From Rossellomorea aquimaris (lineage in GTDB: Bacteria > Bacillota > Bacilli > Bacillales > Bacillaceae_B), in the NCBI RefSeq assembly GCF_020171925.1, contig NZ_JAIVAR010000001.1:1302001-1366000 (forward strand): 64,000 bases of DNA, given 5' to 3'. A program made the translations under genes and the position numbers. The notes below the pieces were generated by a model. The model did no database searches. It saw nothing but the letters and a program-made list of their open reading frames with translations, and was not told where the DNA came from. Positions 1 to 9,517 of this stretch are shown piece by piece. How positions within the stretch are numbered: position 1 is the stretch's first letter; each line of letters opens with the position of its first letter.

Positions 1-121
1 TGAGGATGGCCCTTTGCGCACTGACAGACGGTGCCGCTTGAACTTCGTTAGAAACAAGTACAAACAATATGGCGAAAATCAGCGTATAATATATGTAAAT
101 TTTTTTACGATTCCTGCCCAC
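1..121 (-). CDS. dacB: D-alanyl-D-alanine carboxypeptidase DacB (PBP5*), N-terminal fragment
   Basis: This is the first 40 codons of a gene running off the left edge. A basic N-terminus and hydrophobic stretch form a signal peptide, followed by an AAPSVSAQRAIL sequence typical of the mature start of sporulation DD-carboxypeptidases. DacB trims cortex peptidoglycan in the mother cell. I chose the GTG at 121 because an AAAGGGG ribosome-binding site lies 9 nt upstream; the in-frame ATG at 127 is only 3 nt from it. In B. subtilis dacB also follows scpB, but with ypuI between; no ypuI is seen here. A sigma-E-like promoter lies upstream. The catalytic domain is outside the window, so identity rests on signal peptide, start of the mature protein and synteny. 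Confidence 0.72.
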   Translation of the reverse strand, partial: MGRNRKKIYIYYTLIFAILFVLVSNEVQAAPSVSAQRAIL

Positions 122-161
122 ATACATCTACCCCTTTACAGAACTTTGAAGTATTTGTACA

Positions 162-189
162 AGTTTATGCAGGACAAGTGTTAATATGA
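162..189 (-). promoter_or_regulatory. candidate sigma-E promoter of dacB
   Basis: On the minus strand TCATATT is followed after 13 nt by CATAAACT. This is close to the sigma-E consensus (KMATATT, about 14 nt, CATACAMT). It sits about 40 nt upstream of the dacB start, consistent with known mother-cell expression of dacB in B. subtilis. Confidence 0.55.
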
Positions 190-289
190 TTGAAACATAT
201 ACTTTGTATAGGTGCTTCACTTCCCAGAATCAAATTCCAGCATTGCCGCGGTTGGATCGGGATCGATATAAGATTCTTTAGCTGGGCAC

Positions 290-322
290 AAAAAAACACG
301 GAGGTCGTTGGACCTATCCGTG
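290..322 (-). terminator. rho-independent terminator after scpAB
   Basis: On the minus strand a CACGGATAGGTC / GACCTCCGTG stem with a CAAC loop is followed by seven T. It ends the scpA-scpB transcript and separates it from dacB. Confidence 0.85.
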
Positions 323-334
323 TCGAGTGAGGGA

Positions 335-934
335 TCATCCCTCGTCTGATTCAATTGTTTCTTGAAACTTTTCAAAAAACAAATCCGCTTCATCTTGAGA
401 AGCGTCTTCTTGTATATTCTCCGGAAGCGGCGGAAGCTCTTCGAGGTTATTCAAACCGAAATAATCCAGGAATTCCGTCGTCGTGCCGAAGAGATAAGCG
501 CGTCCGGTACCCTCCGCTCTCCCGACTTCCTTAACAAGTCCTTTAGAAGTAAGGGTTGAGATCGGGCGTTCCGTTTTGACTCCCCTTATTTGTTCGATTT
601 CGACCCTTGTGATCGGCTGCTTATAAGCGATGATGGCAAGCGTTTCGAGTGCAGCTTGAGACAATGAGCTGACGCTCGGGGATTCCACCAATTTCTTAAG
701 GTAATCGGCATGAACTTTCTTCGTCACAAGCTGAAACGTACCCGCCAGTTCGGTTATATAGATCCCTCTCGTTTCATCATTCTCATAATCTTTCTTTAAG
801 TCCTGTAAACGTGCATTTGCCTCTTCTTCACTCAGTTCAAGAACGGAACAGACTTGCTTCAATGAAAGGCCCTCATCTCCGGCTGCGAATAATAAACTCT
901 CCAGGATACCTCTCCAATTAATGTTGTCCAACAA
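335..934 (-). CDS. scpB: segregation and condensation protein ScpB
   Basis: This 199-residue protein is the winged-helix kleisin-associated subunit of the SMC-ScpA-ScpB condensin, which compacts and segregates newly replicated chromosomes. Length and sequence match the family: conserved [16 protein letters not shown] and the following IRGV segment of the second winged helix (about residues 95-125), then a GRAYLFGTT strand and the acidic LPPLPEN / EADLFFE tail. Its ATG overlaps the end of scpA by 17 bp, so the two are probably translationally coupled. A strong terminator follows. Confidence 0.97.
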   Translation of the reverse strand: MLDNINWRGILESLLFAAGDEGLSLKQVCSVLELSEEEANARLQDLKKDYENDETRGIYITELAGTFQLVTKKVHADYLKKLVESPSVSSLSQAALETLAIIAYKQPITRVEIEQIRGVKTERPISTLTSKGLVKEVGRAEGTGRAYLFGTTTEFLDYFGLNNLEELPPLPENIQEDASQDEADLFFEKFQETIESDEG

Positions 935-1682
935 GTCCTACCTCCTCACATGACTCTACAAATATCTCCGTGAAATTATTCTCTTGATCTACGATGATCT
1001 GCTTTCTTTTCATCAATTCCAGAACAGCAAGGAAAGTGACGACAAGATGTTCTTTATCATCAGAAGGAAACAGGTCAGTGAACGGAGTTCTTTCCTTTAC
1101 CTGCCTCAAACTGCTTATGATTTCCTCCATCCGTTTCTCGATGGATATTTCTTGTCTTGTGATCCTTGTCTGTATCGGCCGCTGAATTTTCTTTCTTCTC
1201 AAAAGTTTATGAAACGCACCGAGCATATCATACAAAGATACGTTTATATCAGACTGCTTAGAGTCGTCTTCATCAACATATTCCGTCAAGTCACTCGGTG
1301 GTTTTGTGAAGACCTGTCCCCTCTCTTCTTCGCGGGATTTCAATTCAATCGCAGCTTCTTTAAACTTTCTGTATTCCACCAGTCTCTCGACTAATTCATC
1401 CCTTGGATCTTCCTCTTCAAATTCAATGTCTTCGTCCACGACCCCATCATCATGTTTCGGAAGGAGCATTTTGCTTTTGATGGCAAGCAGTGTTGCTGCC
1501 ATTACCAGATACTCACTTGCCACATCAAGCTGAAGGTCTTTCATTGTATGTACAAATAATAAATATTGCTCTGTTATTTGAGCCATCGGTATGTCATATA
1601 TATCGACTTCTAACGTATTGATAAGATGCAAGAGAAGGTCCAGTGGTCCTTCAAACGCATCAATCTTCACATTGTATTCCAC
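918..1682 (-). CDS. scpA: segregation and condensation protein ScpA (kleisin)
   Basis: ScpA is the kleisin that bridges the Smc heads and binds ScpB. The diagnostic [17 protein letters not shown]-terminus and the C-terminal [14 protein letters not shown] helix are present, with an acidic linker around residues 75-90. I prefer the GTG at 1682 ([10 protein letters not shown], 254 residues): it aligns with the usual MEYxVKID start and has a GGTG element 5 nt upstream. An in-frame ATG at 1709 would add nine residues not seen in homologues. First gene of the scpA-scpB operon, divergent from the DUF309 gene. Confidence 0.95.
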   Translation of the reverse strand: MEYNVKIDAFEGPLDLLLHLINTLEVDIYDIPMAQITEQYLLFVHTMKDLQLDVASEYLVMAATLLAIKSKMLLPKHDDGVVDEDIEFEEEDPRDELVERLVEYRKFKEAAIELKSREEERGQVFTKPPSDLTEYVDEDDSKQSDINVSLYDMLGAFHKLLRRKKIQRPIQTRITRQEISIEKRMEEIISSLRQVKERTPFTDLFPSDDKEHLVVTFLAVLELMKRKQIIVDQENNFTEIFVESCEEVGLVGQH

Positions 1683-1847
1683 AATATCACCAGTTTCCAT
1701 TCCATTCATTCCAAAGAGCTACTTCTACTAGTATAGTAGATTCACATCCAATCTCCAATAGTAATTTTTTGAATGGACGTCCCCTTTCCGGTCCACTTTC
1801 CGATATCATAAGAAAAATGATACACTAACTAGAAAAGGAGGGTACAC

Positions 1848-2372
1848 ATGACTTATCCAGATCCTTATGTTGAATATCTCGTCTATTTCCACGGAAATCG
1901 TGATTATTTTGAATGTCACGAGGTGTTGGAGGAATACTGGAAGGAAGTTGATCCAGGGAATCGTTCTTCACACTGGGTCGGTTTCATCCAGATAGCCGTC
2001 GGACTTTATCATTACAGAAGAGATAATGTTCGTGGTGCAAAGCGGATGATCACGAAGGCAATAACGAACTTAAAGGAAAAGCAGCAACACGTTATGAACC
2101 TTGGTTTGGATCATTCTTCGTTGATTTCCATACTGGAGAGTATCCTTGACAGCATTGATCGATCACTTCCATATAAAAGCATCGACTTGCCCATAACAGA
2201 CCCACTTCTTATCAAGAAAGCAGTAGCGCTTTCTGAAGCGAAAGGTTATGAATGGTGTCTGCCCAGTGACTTATCAAATATGAAACTGATTCATAGACAT
2301 TCGATGAGAGATCGAAGCGATGTCATCACTGAAAGGCAAAATGCCCTGAAGAAGAAGAAGAGACTAACATAG
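1848..2372 (+). CDS. ypuF: DUF309 domain protein (YpuF-like)
   Basis: This 174-residue protein has the DUF309 signature: FHGNRDYFECHEVLEEYWKE near the N-terminus (about residues 14-34), then WVGFIQIAVGLYHYRRDN. The family is an all-helical fold with conserved His and Glu residues and no established function. B. subtilis ypuF lies in the same neighbourhood. The start is supported by an AAAAGGAGGG site 5 nt upstream of the ATG. It is monocistronic, and its last codons form part of a bidirectional terminator shared with ribT. Family assignment is firm; function is unknown. Confidence 0.88.
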   Translation: MTYPDPYVEYLVYFHGNRDYFECHEVLEEYWKEVDPGNRSSHWVGFIQIAVGLYHYRRDNVRGAKRMITKAITNLKEKQQHVMNLGLDHSSLISILESILDSIDRSLPYKSIDLPITDPLLIKKAVALSEAKGYEWCLPSDLSNMKLIHRHSMRDRSDVITERQNALKKKKRLT

Positions 2373-2401
2373 TTGCAACAACCAGTTAGTCTCTTCTTTT
2401 T

Positions 2402-2404
<3 letters not shown>
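2358..2404. terminator. bidirectional terminator between DUF309 gene and ribT
   Basis: An 11-bp stem (AAGAGACTAAC / GTTAGTCTCTT, 2358-2368 and 2385-2395) is followed by a T-rich run on the plus strand. An A-rich run on its left can serve ribT in the other direction. Confidence 0.8.
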
Positions 2405-2767
<363 letters not shown>

Positions 2768-2923
2768 TTACGTTCTGTCTCAGGTAATGACCCTTATGAC
2801 CATTATGGACAAAAACAAAGAATTTTAGATGAATGTTTAAAATGAATAATTCCACGTCAATCAGAAGAATGTTCATCTATCTTACTAAAATTAATCCGTT
2901 CAATCAACCTGGTTTCCGAATCG

Positions 2924-3010
2924 TTAAACCAACACGAACCAGTACAGCAATCCACCCAGCAAGCCCAGTAACATTAATACCAAAAATAATTGTCCATTCC
3001 CAAGCTTCAT
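2924..3010 (-). CDS. 28-residue single-pass membrane peptide, unknown function
   Basis: Sequence starts MKLGNGQLFLVLMLLGLLGG and ends YWFVLV, i.e. one hydrophobic helix with a short polar N-terminus. The ATG at 3010 has a GGTG element 9 nt upstream; an in-frame ATG at 3031 would give 35 residues with extra MVKVKQI, but with a weaker ribosome-binding site. It lies between lysA and ribT on the same strand. The uninterrupted membrane helix and spacing make it plausible as a real gene; I do not recognise a family. Confidence 0.5.
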   Translation of the reverse strand: MKLGNGQLFLVLMLLGLLGGLLYWFVLV

Positions 3011-3119
3011 GATTTGCTTCACCTTCACCATCTTGAATTATGTAGTTTCCAACATTGAATCCTTATATCCAATATGCTTTATCATATCCTATTGTATATA
3101 ATCTATCGAAAGAATGAAA

Positions 3120-3140
3120 GTCCTGTCTTCGTGACAGGAC
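3120..3140. other. perfect 8-bp hairpin
   Basis: GTCCTGTC and GACAGGAC are separated by a 5-nt loop, downstream of the lysA terminator. The minus strand continues with a broken T-rich stretch, so it may be a second, weaker lysA terminator. Confidence 0.5.
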
Positions 3141-3169
3141 AAGCTAAGGTTGTTTTAGTCTGAGTATAT

Positions 3170-3213
3170 AAAAAGCAGCTTGAAAGGATCAGGATGCTTC
3201 CAAACTGCTTTTT
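3170..3213. terminator. lysA terminator, symmetric
   Basis: An imperfect stem (AGCAGCTTGAAAGG against CTTCCAAACTGCT) is flanked by A-run and T-run, 17 bp beyond the lysA stop codon. It can act in both directions. Confidence 0.75.
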
Positions 3214-3229
3214 TCTCGTTCATAGTAAA

Positions 3230-4525
3230 CTATTGATCTAATGAAATCAGATCCTCATATGTTTCCCGCCGCACAGCCAATGTTGATTGTCCGTTTTCGA
3301 CGAATACAACTGGTGGCCGCGGGATCCGATTATAGTTATTCGCCATGGAATAACCGTATGCACCCGTACAGAACATCGCCAGGGTATCCCCCGGATCCGC
3401 CGATTGAAGCAACACATCCCACATCAACATATCGCCGGATTCACAACACTTACCTGCTACGGAAACCTTTTCTTTTGGCAGTTCATCCGCCTTGTTTGCG
3501 ATGACAGCCTCATATTTCGCACCGTATAGTGCTGGACGGATGTTATCATTCATTCCCCCATCTACGGCTACGTACTTGCGGGTGCCGGGTACTTCCTTGC
3601 TTGAACCTACTGTATAAAGCGTTGTTCCGGCATCACCTACTAGCGAACGTCCGGGCTCGATCCAGATTTCAGGCATATCCAGGCCCAGCTTTTCCGTTTC
3701 TTCTCTCACTGCCTGTATCATTTCTTTTACATATTGCGAAGGGGGGATCGGATCATCTTCCCTTGTATAACGGATTCCGAATCCGCCACCTAGATTGATG
3801 ACTTTTGGTAAGAATCCATATGAAGACTTCCATGCTGCTACTTTTCCGATTATTTTTTTTGCTGCCAGAATGAATCCGGTTGTTTCAAATATTTGCGAGC
3901 CTATATGGCAATGAAGACCCAATAACTCTATGTATTCCGCCTTCAGCGCTTGCTTCATCGCATCTTCCGCCTGACCATTCTGAAGGTCGAATCCAAATTT
4001 CGAATCTTCCTGACCGGTTAAGATATAATCATGGGTATGAGCCTCAATGCCTGGGGTCACCCTCAATAGTACGTTGATTTTTTGTTTCATTTCGCATGTA
4101 ATCTCATTTAACAATTGAAGTTCGTGAAAATTATCGACGACGACACAACCAATCTTGTTCCTTACGGCCATGTTCAGTTCTTCAAGCGACTTATTGTTTC
4201 CGTTGAAATGAATCCGTTCCGAAGGGAAGCCTGCCTTTAACGCTGTATAAAGCTCACCGCCTGATACGACATCCAGCGATAGCCCTTCTTCCTTCATCAA
4301 CCGGAAAATTGCAATGCTGGAGAATGCTTTACTGGCATACGCGACTTCTGATTTCACACCTAAATCTTGAAACGTCTGTTTAAACCCTCTGGCCCGTTCT
4401 CTTATCAACGCCACATCGTAGACATATAGCGGGGTTCCGTACTGATTCACCAAATCGATTGTACTTACCCCGCCTATTGTCAACTGCCCAGATTTGTTGA
4501 TTTCTGATGTCCCATGAAGATGCAT
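3230..4525 (-). CDS. lysA: diaminopimelate decarboxylase
   Basis: LysA decarboxylates meso-diaminopimelate to L-lysine, the last step of lysine synthesis. The 431-residue protein has the fold type III PLP enzyme motifs: PLP lysine in VAYASKAFSS (about residue 65), the HCHIGSQI segment, the GGGFGIRY phosphate loop, EPGRSLVGDAG, and the C-terminal CxxCxGAYGYSMANNYN-like region including CESGD and CTGAYGYSMA. Family length is normal. It stands alone with its own promoter and terminator, downstream of spoVAF. Confidence 0.97.
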   Translation of the reverse strand: MHLHGTSEINKSGQLTIGGVSTIDLVNQYGTPLYVYDVALIRERARGFKQTFQDLGVKSEVAYASKAFSSIAIFRLMKEEGLSLDVVSGGELYTALKAGFPSERIHFNGNNKSLEELNMAVRNKIGCVVVDNFHELQLLNEITCEMKQKINVLLRVTPGIEAHTHDYILTGQEDSKFGFDLQNGQAEDAMKQALKAEYIELLGLHCHIGSQIFETTGFILAAKKIIGKVAAWKSSYGFLPKVINLGGGFGIRYTREDDPIPPSQYVKEMIQAVREETEKLGLDMPEIWIEPGRSLVGDAGTTLYTVGSSKEVPGTRKYVAVDGGMNDNIRPALYGAKYEAVIANKADELPKEKVSVAGKCCESGDMLMWDVLLQSADPGDTLAMFCTGAYGYSMANNYNRIPRPPVVFVENGQSTLAVRRETYEDLISLDQ

Positions 4526-4568
4526 GAACGACTCAACTCCCTCTTAAACCCTTTACCTGATTAAACGT

Positions 4569-4597
4569 AATTTACCACAGATTAAGAGGTGTTGCAA
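4569..4597 (-). promoter_or_regulatory. candidate sigma-A promoter of lysA
   Basis: TTGCAA, 17 nt, TAAATT on the minus strand, ending about 44 nt upstream of the lysA ATG. Spacing is ideal; each box has two mismatches. Confidence 0.5.
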
Positions 4598-4602
4598 TAT
4601 TC

Positions 4603-6078
4603 TTAAGATTTCGCCGGCTGCTTGTATTTATTACGAGGCTGGACGATGCTTGGGCGAATTTTGGCACCCGGCATCGAACGTCTGATCAAAATTTGCATGA
4701 ATGCGATCGGACTGAATGGAATAAGGGGCCATAGGTAAGGCGTGTTGAGTGACTTGATATTGGCAACGTAAAGAATATACAACGTACAGCCGATGACAAG
4801 CCCTGGGATGTGGAAAAAGGCTACAGCTACTAATAAAAGCAAACGAGCCATTTTGTTTGCCACACTCAATTCATAACTTGGCGTTGCGAATGTCCCTATC
4901 GAAGCAACCGCAACATATAAGATGACTTCCGGTTGGAATAAGCCGACATCAATGGCAATCTGTCCAATCAATACCGCAGCGATCAAGCCCATGGCGGTCG
5001 ATAATGGCGTAGGCGTATGGATGGCCGCTATCCTGAACATTTCCACCCCGATGTCTGCTATGAATAATTGTGCGATGATCGGTATGTTCGTCTGTTCGTT
5101 TGGCCCTACATATTCGAGGCCATCAGGAAGCAGTGTCGGATCTAGCACAAATAGATACCAGAGTGGCAATAGGAACAAGGAAGCAAATAGGCCAAGAAAT
5201 CTTGTCCACCTTACAAACGTACCGACTGCAGGGGATTGCCTGTATTCTTCAGCATGCTGAAGATGATGGAAGAATGTCGTCGGGGTGATGATCACACTTG
5301 GTGAAGTATCGACAAAGATGAGAACATGCCCTTCAAGTAAATGAGTGGCAGCGACATCGGCCCTTTCCGTATAGCGTACAAGTGGATAGGGGTTATAGCC
5401 CTGCTTCACCAGGAATTCTTCAATTGTCTTATCTGCCATGGTCAATCCATCGATTTTTATGCTTTTTAATTCCTTTTTTATCACTTTGATCAGACTTGGG
5501 TTTGCTACATCGTCAATATACGCGATTGAAATGTCGGTCTTTGAGCGTTCACCGATCCTGAAAATTTCGAAACGCAGCCTGGGATCCCTGATCCTCCGTC
5601 TTGTCAACGCAGTATTGATGATGATGTTCTCTACATATCCATCACGCGACCCACGCACGACTTTCTCGGTATCCGGTTCCATCGGTTGTCTGCCAGGGTA
5701 ACTCCTTACATCCACTATCAGCGCCTCGGGGTATCCCTCAACCACTACCGCGATTAATCCTGATAAAACCTCATCGACCGCTTCCTCAATGGTTTTGACC
5801 GGCTCCACTGACTGATGGACCAGGCGATTCTTGACAATATCATATAGATGGGTGGATAAACGTTCATGGTCATTGATGCCGACCAATTCCTCAACAATCT
5901 CTATGATATAGCCTGCATCGGTCAATCCATTTATATAGTAAAAGTGCACATTCTTTTTGAGAATCTTTAACTTCCTCACACCGATATCAAAACTCTTATT
6001 CAGCCCAACATTCTTCTGCATATACTCTTCTAAAACATCCAGATCTTTCGGAATGGGTGTCTTTTTTATCTCAGGCAC
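4603..6078 (-). CDS. spoVAF: spore germination/stage V protein SpoVAF (GerA A-subunit family)
   Basis: This is a GerA/SpoVAF-type protein: a soluble N-terminal half with the [15 protein letters not shown] segment (about residues 195-210) and a C-terminal half with several hydrophobic helices from about residue 300. It belongs with the inner spore membrane germination machinery. I chose GTG at 6078 (491 residues) because GGAG lies 8 nt upstream; the upstream ATG at 6096 overlaps that ribosome-binding site. It overlaps spoVAEa by 8 bp and is the last gene of the operon. Homologue length is about 490. Confidence 0.93.
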   Translation of the reverse strand: MPEIKKTPIPKDLDVLEEYMQKNVGLNKSFDIGVRKLKILKKNVHFYYINGLTDAGYIIEIVEELVGINDHERLSTHLYDIVKNRLVHQSVEPVKTIEEAVDEVLSGLIAVVVEGYPEALIVDVRSYPGRQPMEPDTEKVVRGSRDGYVENIIINTALTRRRIRDPRLRFEIFRIGERSKTDISIAYIDDVANPSLIKVIKKELKSIKIDGLTMADKTIEEFLVKQGYNPYPLVRYTERADVAATHLLEGHVLIFVDTSPSVIITPTTFFHHLQHAEEYRQSPAVGTFVRWTRFLGLFASLFLLPLWYLFVLDPTLLPDGLEYVGPNEQTNIPIIAQLFIADIGVEMFRIAAIHTPTPLSTAMGLIAAVLIGQIAIDVGLFQPEVILYVAVASIGTFATPSYELSVANKMARLLLLVAVAFFHIPGLVIGCTLYILYVANIKSLNTPYLWPLIPFSPIAFMQILIRRSMPGAKIRPSIVQPRNKYKQPAKS

Positions 6079-6640
6079 GATAACCGCTCCTTTCAAAGAT
6101 GATTTCCACTGCTTTTTTTGTTATGGGAGCCCCTTGTGAGTAGTCGTCCCTTTTAGCCATCTTCCCAATATCACCAATTCCTACAATGACGGGAACATCC
6201 AATTCATCCAGACAATAAACCGTATCTCCGTTCATCCGGCCCATCTCGAGTTCAGGTACACCGAATTTGTCCACTCCGAAGGGTGTCAGTTCCCCGAATT
6301 TATCAATGCACACATCCACTCTTGTCCACTCGGCCTGACGAGTTTTACTTGCAACTGCAATGACTCCTAGCACTTCAATATCAGTGTGATTGGCAACATA
6401 TTTCAACGCCTTCTCCCCTGCTCCTTCCCCGATGAAACCACTATCATCAAACATCACAAAGACAGGGTCGTTTTTCGCTTTCTTTATGAGTTTCACAACC
6501 TGCGGTCCAGACAAAACAGAAGGGTTCCCTTTCGAACTGGAGATGCATCTGCCACCATAATGTTTGGCCACGATTTCAATCGCCCTCTTCGCATATTCAT
6601 CTCCATCTGTTATCAAAACCACTTTTCTTTTTTCACTCAT
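6071..6640 (-). CDS. spoVAEA: stage V sporulation protein AEa
   Basis: The 189-residue soluble protein matches SpoVAEa: [17 protein letters not shown] at the N-terminus, then [19 protein letters not shown] (about 75-95) and the C-terminal [12 protein letters not shown]. In B. subtilis SpoVA proteins take part in Ca-dipicolinic acid movement during sporulation and germination, with AEa being the peripheral subunit. Here it directly follows spoVAB; the spoVAC, spoVAD and spoVAEb genes usually found between them are absent. The end overlaps spoVAF. Confidence 0.93.
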   Translation of the reverse strand: MSEKRKVVLITDGDEYAKRAIEIVAKHYGGRCISSSKGNPSVLSGPQVVKLIKKAKNDPVFVMFDDSGFIGEGAGEKALKYVANHTDIEVLGVIAVASKTRQAEWTRVDVCIDKFGELTPFGVDKFGVPELEMGRMNGDTVYCLDELDVPVIVGIGDIGKMAKRDDYSQGAPITKKAVEIIFERSGYRA

Positions 6641-6727
6641 AACCTATCCCTGCCTCACACTTGATTGATGGGGTGTACGGGTAATTCTTATCGGGCTTGG
6701 ACAGCTATTGATTGTTCATGCGCCCGG

Positions 6728-7150
6728 CTATTGGTAAACCAAATAAAGCCAATGAAATAAAGAGCCGAAAATCTTACCGAAGACAATCGCCATGATCAGT
6801 ACCACAATTTGTCCGTCGATCCCGATACGCTTGGCCAGGATAGGGAACACATTCAAAACTTCCGTCAATGCAGCCGCCAATAATCCTATGAAAATCCCGC
6901 TTGAAAGCCCGATTGGTATCAATACAATCGGGGTCAAATGCATCGTATAGTCATTCAAACTGATGAATCCCCCGGTCAAGGCCCCGATGATGACCGCCAC
7001 TTCATAGAAATGGATCATTTTCATTGTTTTTGTCAGCTGAGTGAGCCTTGGTATGATACCGAGAACGGTCAAGAAAGCGACAAAACCAGAGCCCACAGCC
7101 AAGCCTCCTGCAAATCCGATAAATACTGTAAGGATTACACTAATGGTCAT
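6728..7150 (-). CDS. spoVAB: stage V sporulation protein AB, membrane protein
   Basis: A 140-residue integral membrane protein with about four hydrophobic segments (MTISVILTVFIGFAGGLAVG at the start, then a loop with LTKTMKMIHFYEVAVIIGAL). Sequence and length match SpoVAB. Its ATG overlaps the last codons of spoVAA by 11 bp, indicating translational coupling. 87 bp of non-coding DNA separate it from spoVAEa, where B. subtilis has three more genes. Confidence 0.93.
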   Translation of the reverse strand: MTISVILTVFIGFAGGLAVGSGFVAFLTVLGIIPRLTQLTKTMKMIHFYEVAVIIGALTGGFISLNDYTMHLTPIVLIPIGLSSGIFIGLLAAALTEVLNVFPILAKRIGIDGQIVVLIMAIVFGKIFGSLFHWLYLVYQ

Positions 7151-7760
7151 CTAAGTTCTTCATACTTTCTTTGTTCTCATGCATGATCACGTATTGGTCC
7201 AAATCTTGCTGATAATTGAACATTTCCACTTCCAAGGGACTCGGCTCTTCATTCAGCCTCTTCCGAAAGATATGGTTGAAGAAAAGGATCATCCCAAGTC
7301 CGAGGCCAAAAGAATACGGGATCTGAAAAAGCAGTGGATGCGGATCGACTTCACCGGTAATAAAGTGATAAAGCCTTTGGTGTACCTCCCTCATGCTTAC
7401 ATCTTCATGGAAATTCATGATTGCCATTGCAGCACCTATGAATAATAGAATCCACACACCAACGAAAAGAGGAAGGGAGATTTTCTTCTTTTCATAGATG
7501 ACTTCTATGATGCTTTGTGCAGGCCCAATCGTTTGGACGTCAAGGCCTGGGTGGCTAGAATATACCTTCTCAATCACAGTCATGACATCGATCACGATGA
7601 TATTTTTATCAGACGGGGTCACCTTGTGAATGCTTATCCTCTTCAAGTCCTCAAGTACGGCTTCGGGGGCGATGATCTGAGCCAATTGACCAAGGTTCAC
7701 GATACTGTCTGATTTAACTTGAACACGATGTCTCAGTCGGATGTACACTATTCCTTCCAT
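7140..7760 (-). CDS. spoVAA: stage V sporulation protein AA
   Basis: First gene of the operon. The 206-residue product has an N-terminal soluble domain, one or two membrane helices around residues 100-160 (FVGVWILLFIGAAMAIMNF, then PYSFGLGLGMILFFNHIF) and the well conserved RLNEEPSPLEVEMFNYQ tail. The ATG at 7760 is preceded by GGAG at 8 nt and aligns with the B. subtilis start; an ATG-less extension to 7799 is unlikely. A sigma-G-type promoter lies about 40 nt upstream, as expected for forespore expression. Confidence 0.93.
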   Translation of the reverse strand: MEGIVYIRLRHRVQVKSDSIVNLGQLAQIIAPEAVLEDLKRISIHKVTPSDKNIIVIDVMTVIEKVYSSHPGLDVQTIGPAQSIIEVIYEKKKISLPLFVGVWILLFIGAAMAIMNFHEDVSMREVHQRLYHFITGEVDPHPLLFQIPYSFGLGLGMILFFNHIFRKRLNEEPSPLEVEMFNYQQDLDQYVIMHENKESMKNLDDH

Positions 7761-7799
7761 GATGCTCACTCCTGAAACATGATTTTCCCCTCGTACCAA

Positions 7800-7829
7800 T
7801 AGTATGGATTATCGGAAATAATTTATGTA
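7800..7829 (-). promoter_or_regulatory. candidate sigma-G promoter of the spoVA operon
   Basis: TACATA, 17 nt, CATACTA on the minus strand. The -10 matches the CATNNTA consensus fully and the -35 matches TGMATR at five of six positions. B. subtilis spoVA is sigma-G dependent. Confidence 0.65.
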
Positions 7830-7868
7830 AAAGTGAAAAATGCCCTCCTTATCTTTCGATGAGAGCAT

Positions 7869-7904
7869 AAAAAAACCCCGCTCTCCCATAAGAAAAAGCA
7901 AGGC
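7869..7904 (-). terminator. probable terminator after sigF
   Basis: On the minus strand CCTTGCT can pair with AGCGGGG (two G-T pairs) across a 14-nt loop, followed by seven T. The stem is weak but the T-run is clear. Confidence 0.5.
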
Positions 7905-7911
7905 ATTTCTT

Positions 7912-8673
7912 CTATTCCGTATACATATGTTCCTTCATCGTCTGTAAGATCTTTTTCTCAAGCCTTGATACCTGTACTTGGGATATTCCCAGTCGATCAG
8001 CTACTTCAGATTGGGTCTGATCCTTGTAGTACCTCAAATACACGATCAACCGCTCCCTGTCATCCAGTTCACGGATGGCTTCCTTCAAAGCGATCTTATC
8101 AAACCACTTATGATCCGTATTGTCCGCAATCTGATCCAATAACGTGATTGGGTCCCCATCATTCTCATAAACGGTTTCATGAATCGAAGAAGGTGTCCTG
8201 CTTGCCTCCTGTGCCATGATCACTTCTTCAACCGTATACTCCAGATGTTCGGCCAATTCACTGACAGTCGGCACCCTTCCGAATTTCTTGGAAAGTTCAT
8301 CCTTCGCTTTTCGTATCTTGTTTCCCATTTCTTTAAGGGAACGGCTCACTTTCACTGTGCCATCATCCCTGATGAAACGCTGGATCTCGCCAATGATCAT
8401 CGGAACGGCATACGTCGAGAATTTCACATCATAACTCAAGTCAAACTTATCCACTGATTTCAGCAGCCCGATACAGCCGATTTGGAATAGATCATCAGGT
8501 TCGTATCCTCGATTAAGAAAGCGCTGAACAACCGACCACACAAGTCTCATATTCTTCTGCACGATGGTATCCCGGGCAGTCTGGTCGCCTTCCTGGCTTT
8601 GCTTAATAAGCTCTTTCACCTCATGATCCTTCAAAAAAGGCTGGGTTTTTTCATTTTTCACTTCGACATCCAT
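7912..8673 (-). CDS. sigF: RNA polymerase sigma factor SigF (SpoIIAC)
   Basis: SigF is the first forespore-specific sigma factor. The 253-residue protein has region 2 (NMRLVWSVVQRF, then YEPDDLFQIGCIGLLKSVDKFD and FSTYAVPMIIGEIQRFIRDD), region 3, and a region 4 helix-turn-helix (QSEVADRLGISQVQVSRLEKKI). The ATG at 8673 has GGAG at 8 nt; the GTG two codons upstream sits almost on that site. Third gene of the spoIIA operon, 12 bp after spoIIAB. SpoIIAB holds it inactive until SpoIIAA releases it. Confidence 0.97.
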   Translation of the reverse strand: MDVEVKNEKTQPFLKDHEVKELIKQSQEGDQTARDTIVQKNMRLVWSVVQRFLNRGYEPDDLFQIGCIGLLKSVDKFDLSYDVKFSTYAVPMIIGEIQRFIRDDGTVKVSRSLKEMGNKIRKAKDELSKKFGRVPTVSELAEHLEYTVEEVIMAQEASRTPSSIHETVYENDGDPITLLDQIADNTDHKWFDKIALKEAIRELDDRERLIVYLRYYKDQTQSEVADRLGISQVQVSRLEKKILQTMKEHMYTE

Positions 8674-8685
8674 AGGCACGACTCC

Positions 8686-9132
8686 TTAATTGCATAGCGC
8701 TTTACTGTTGGTCAAGTGCTTCTTCAGTCTTACCGTTGTGCCTGTACCCGGGTGTGATGACACTTCTACCTCGTCCATGAAATTTTCCATTATGGTGAAT
8801 CCCATTCCTGATCTTTCGAGTTCAGGCTTTGATGTATATAAAGGCTGCCTCGCCTCTTCTACATCCCCTATGCCGATCCCCTCGTCCCGAATGGTCATAT
8901 CGATATATCCATCCTCTTCCATGATGACAGAAATATATACGACGCCATTTGGATCGTTTTCGTATCCATGAATGATCGCATTGGTTACCGCTTCGGAAAC
9001 CACTGTTTTGATTTCGGTCAATTCGTCCATCGTCGGATCGAGCTGCGCAATGAAAGAAGCGACTGTTACTCGTGCAAAAGATTCATTTTGGCTCAGGGAA
9101 CTGAATTGGATGTTCATTTCATTCCTCATCAT
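8686..9132 (-). CDS. spoIIAB: anti-sigma F factor and SpoIIAA kinase SpoIIAB
   Basis: SpoIIAB binds SigF and phosphorylates SpoIIAA. The 148-residue GHKL protein shows the N-box ([18 protein letters not shown], about 39-57), the G1 box ([33 protein letters not shown], given here as DEGIGI and RSGMGF) and the conserved C-terminal KALCN. Its ATG overlaps the spoIIAA stop; a second ATG one codon later (9129) matches the B. subtilis start equally well. Confidence 0.97.
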   Translation of the reverse strand: MMRNEMNIQFSSLSQNESFARVTVASFIAQLDPTMDELTEIKTVVSEAVTNAIIHGYENDPNGVVYISVIMEEDGYIDMTIRDEGIGIGDVEEARQPLYTSKPELERSGMGFTIMENFMDEVEVSSHPGTGTTVRLKKHLTNSKALCN

Positions 9133-9482
9133 CAGGCGACCCCCAATCTTTGTAATGCATTTTCTTCAGATGGTTCAAGGCGGATGATCTTGAACAATCC
9201 AGACATTTCAAATAATCGGTTGACTGCTGGGGAAATCGCGCAAACAACCATTTCTCCATGCTTTTGCTTGATTTGCTTGTATCGCCCTAAAATGACACCC
9301 AGACCCGAGCTGTCCATGAAGCCCAACTCTTCCAAATTAAGAATGATATGCTTGATATTTTCTCCTTCGATCAGCTGTGAGGATCTCTCCCTCAATTCCT
9401 CAGCTGTATGATGGTCCAACTCTCCACTCAAACGTATACATAAGACATCTTTTTTTACTTCCAAGTTAATAGCAAGACTCAC
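9132..9482 (-). CDS. spoIIAA: anti-anti-sigma factor SpoIIAA
   Basis: A 116-residue STAS protein. Dephosphorylated SpoIIAA attacks the SpoIIAB-SigF complex and frees SigF. The phosphorylation site lies in [16 protein letters not shown], with Ser58 at the same number as in B. subtilis. The start codon is GTG at 9482, preceded by AGGAGG at about 10 nt. A sigma-H-type promoter is found upstream, so the operon can be read independently of dacF. Confidence 0.97.
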   Translation of the reverse strand: MSLAINLEVKKDVLCIRLSGELDHHTAEELRERSSQLIEGENIKHIILNLEELGFMDSSGLGVILGRYKQIKQKHGEMVVCAISPAVNRLFEMSGLFKIIRLEPSEENALQRLGVA

Positions 9483-9517
9483 TATCAGAAAGCCTCCTTC
9501 TCTGTCGTATAGTGAGT

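Noticed and set aside
6641-6727. Remnant of spoVAC, spoVAD or spoVAEb between spoVAB and spoVAEa
   Set aside because: The 87 bp contain no stretch I can align with these proteins and only very short frames, so no pseudogene is claimed.
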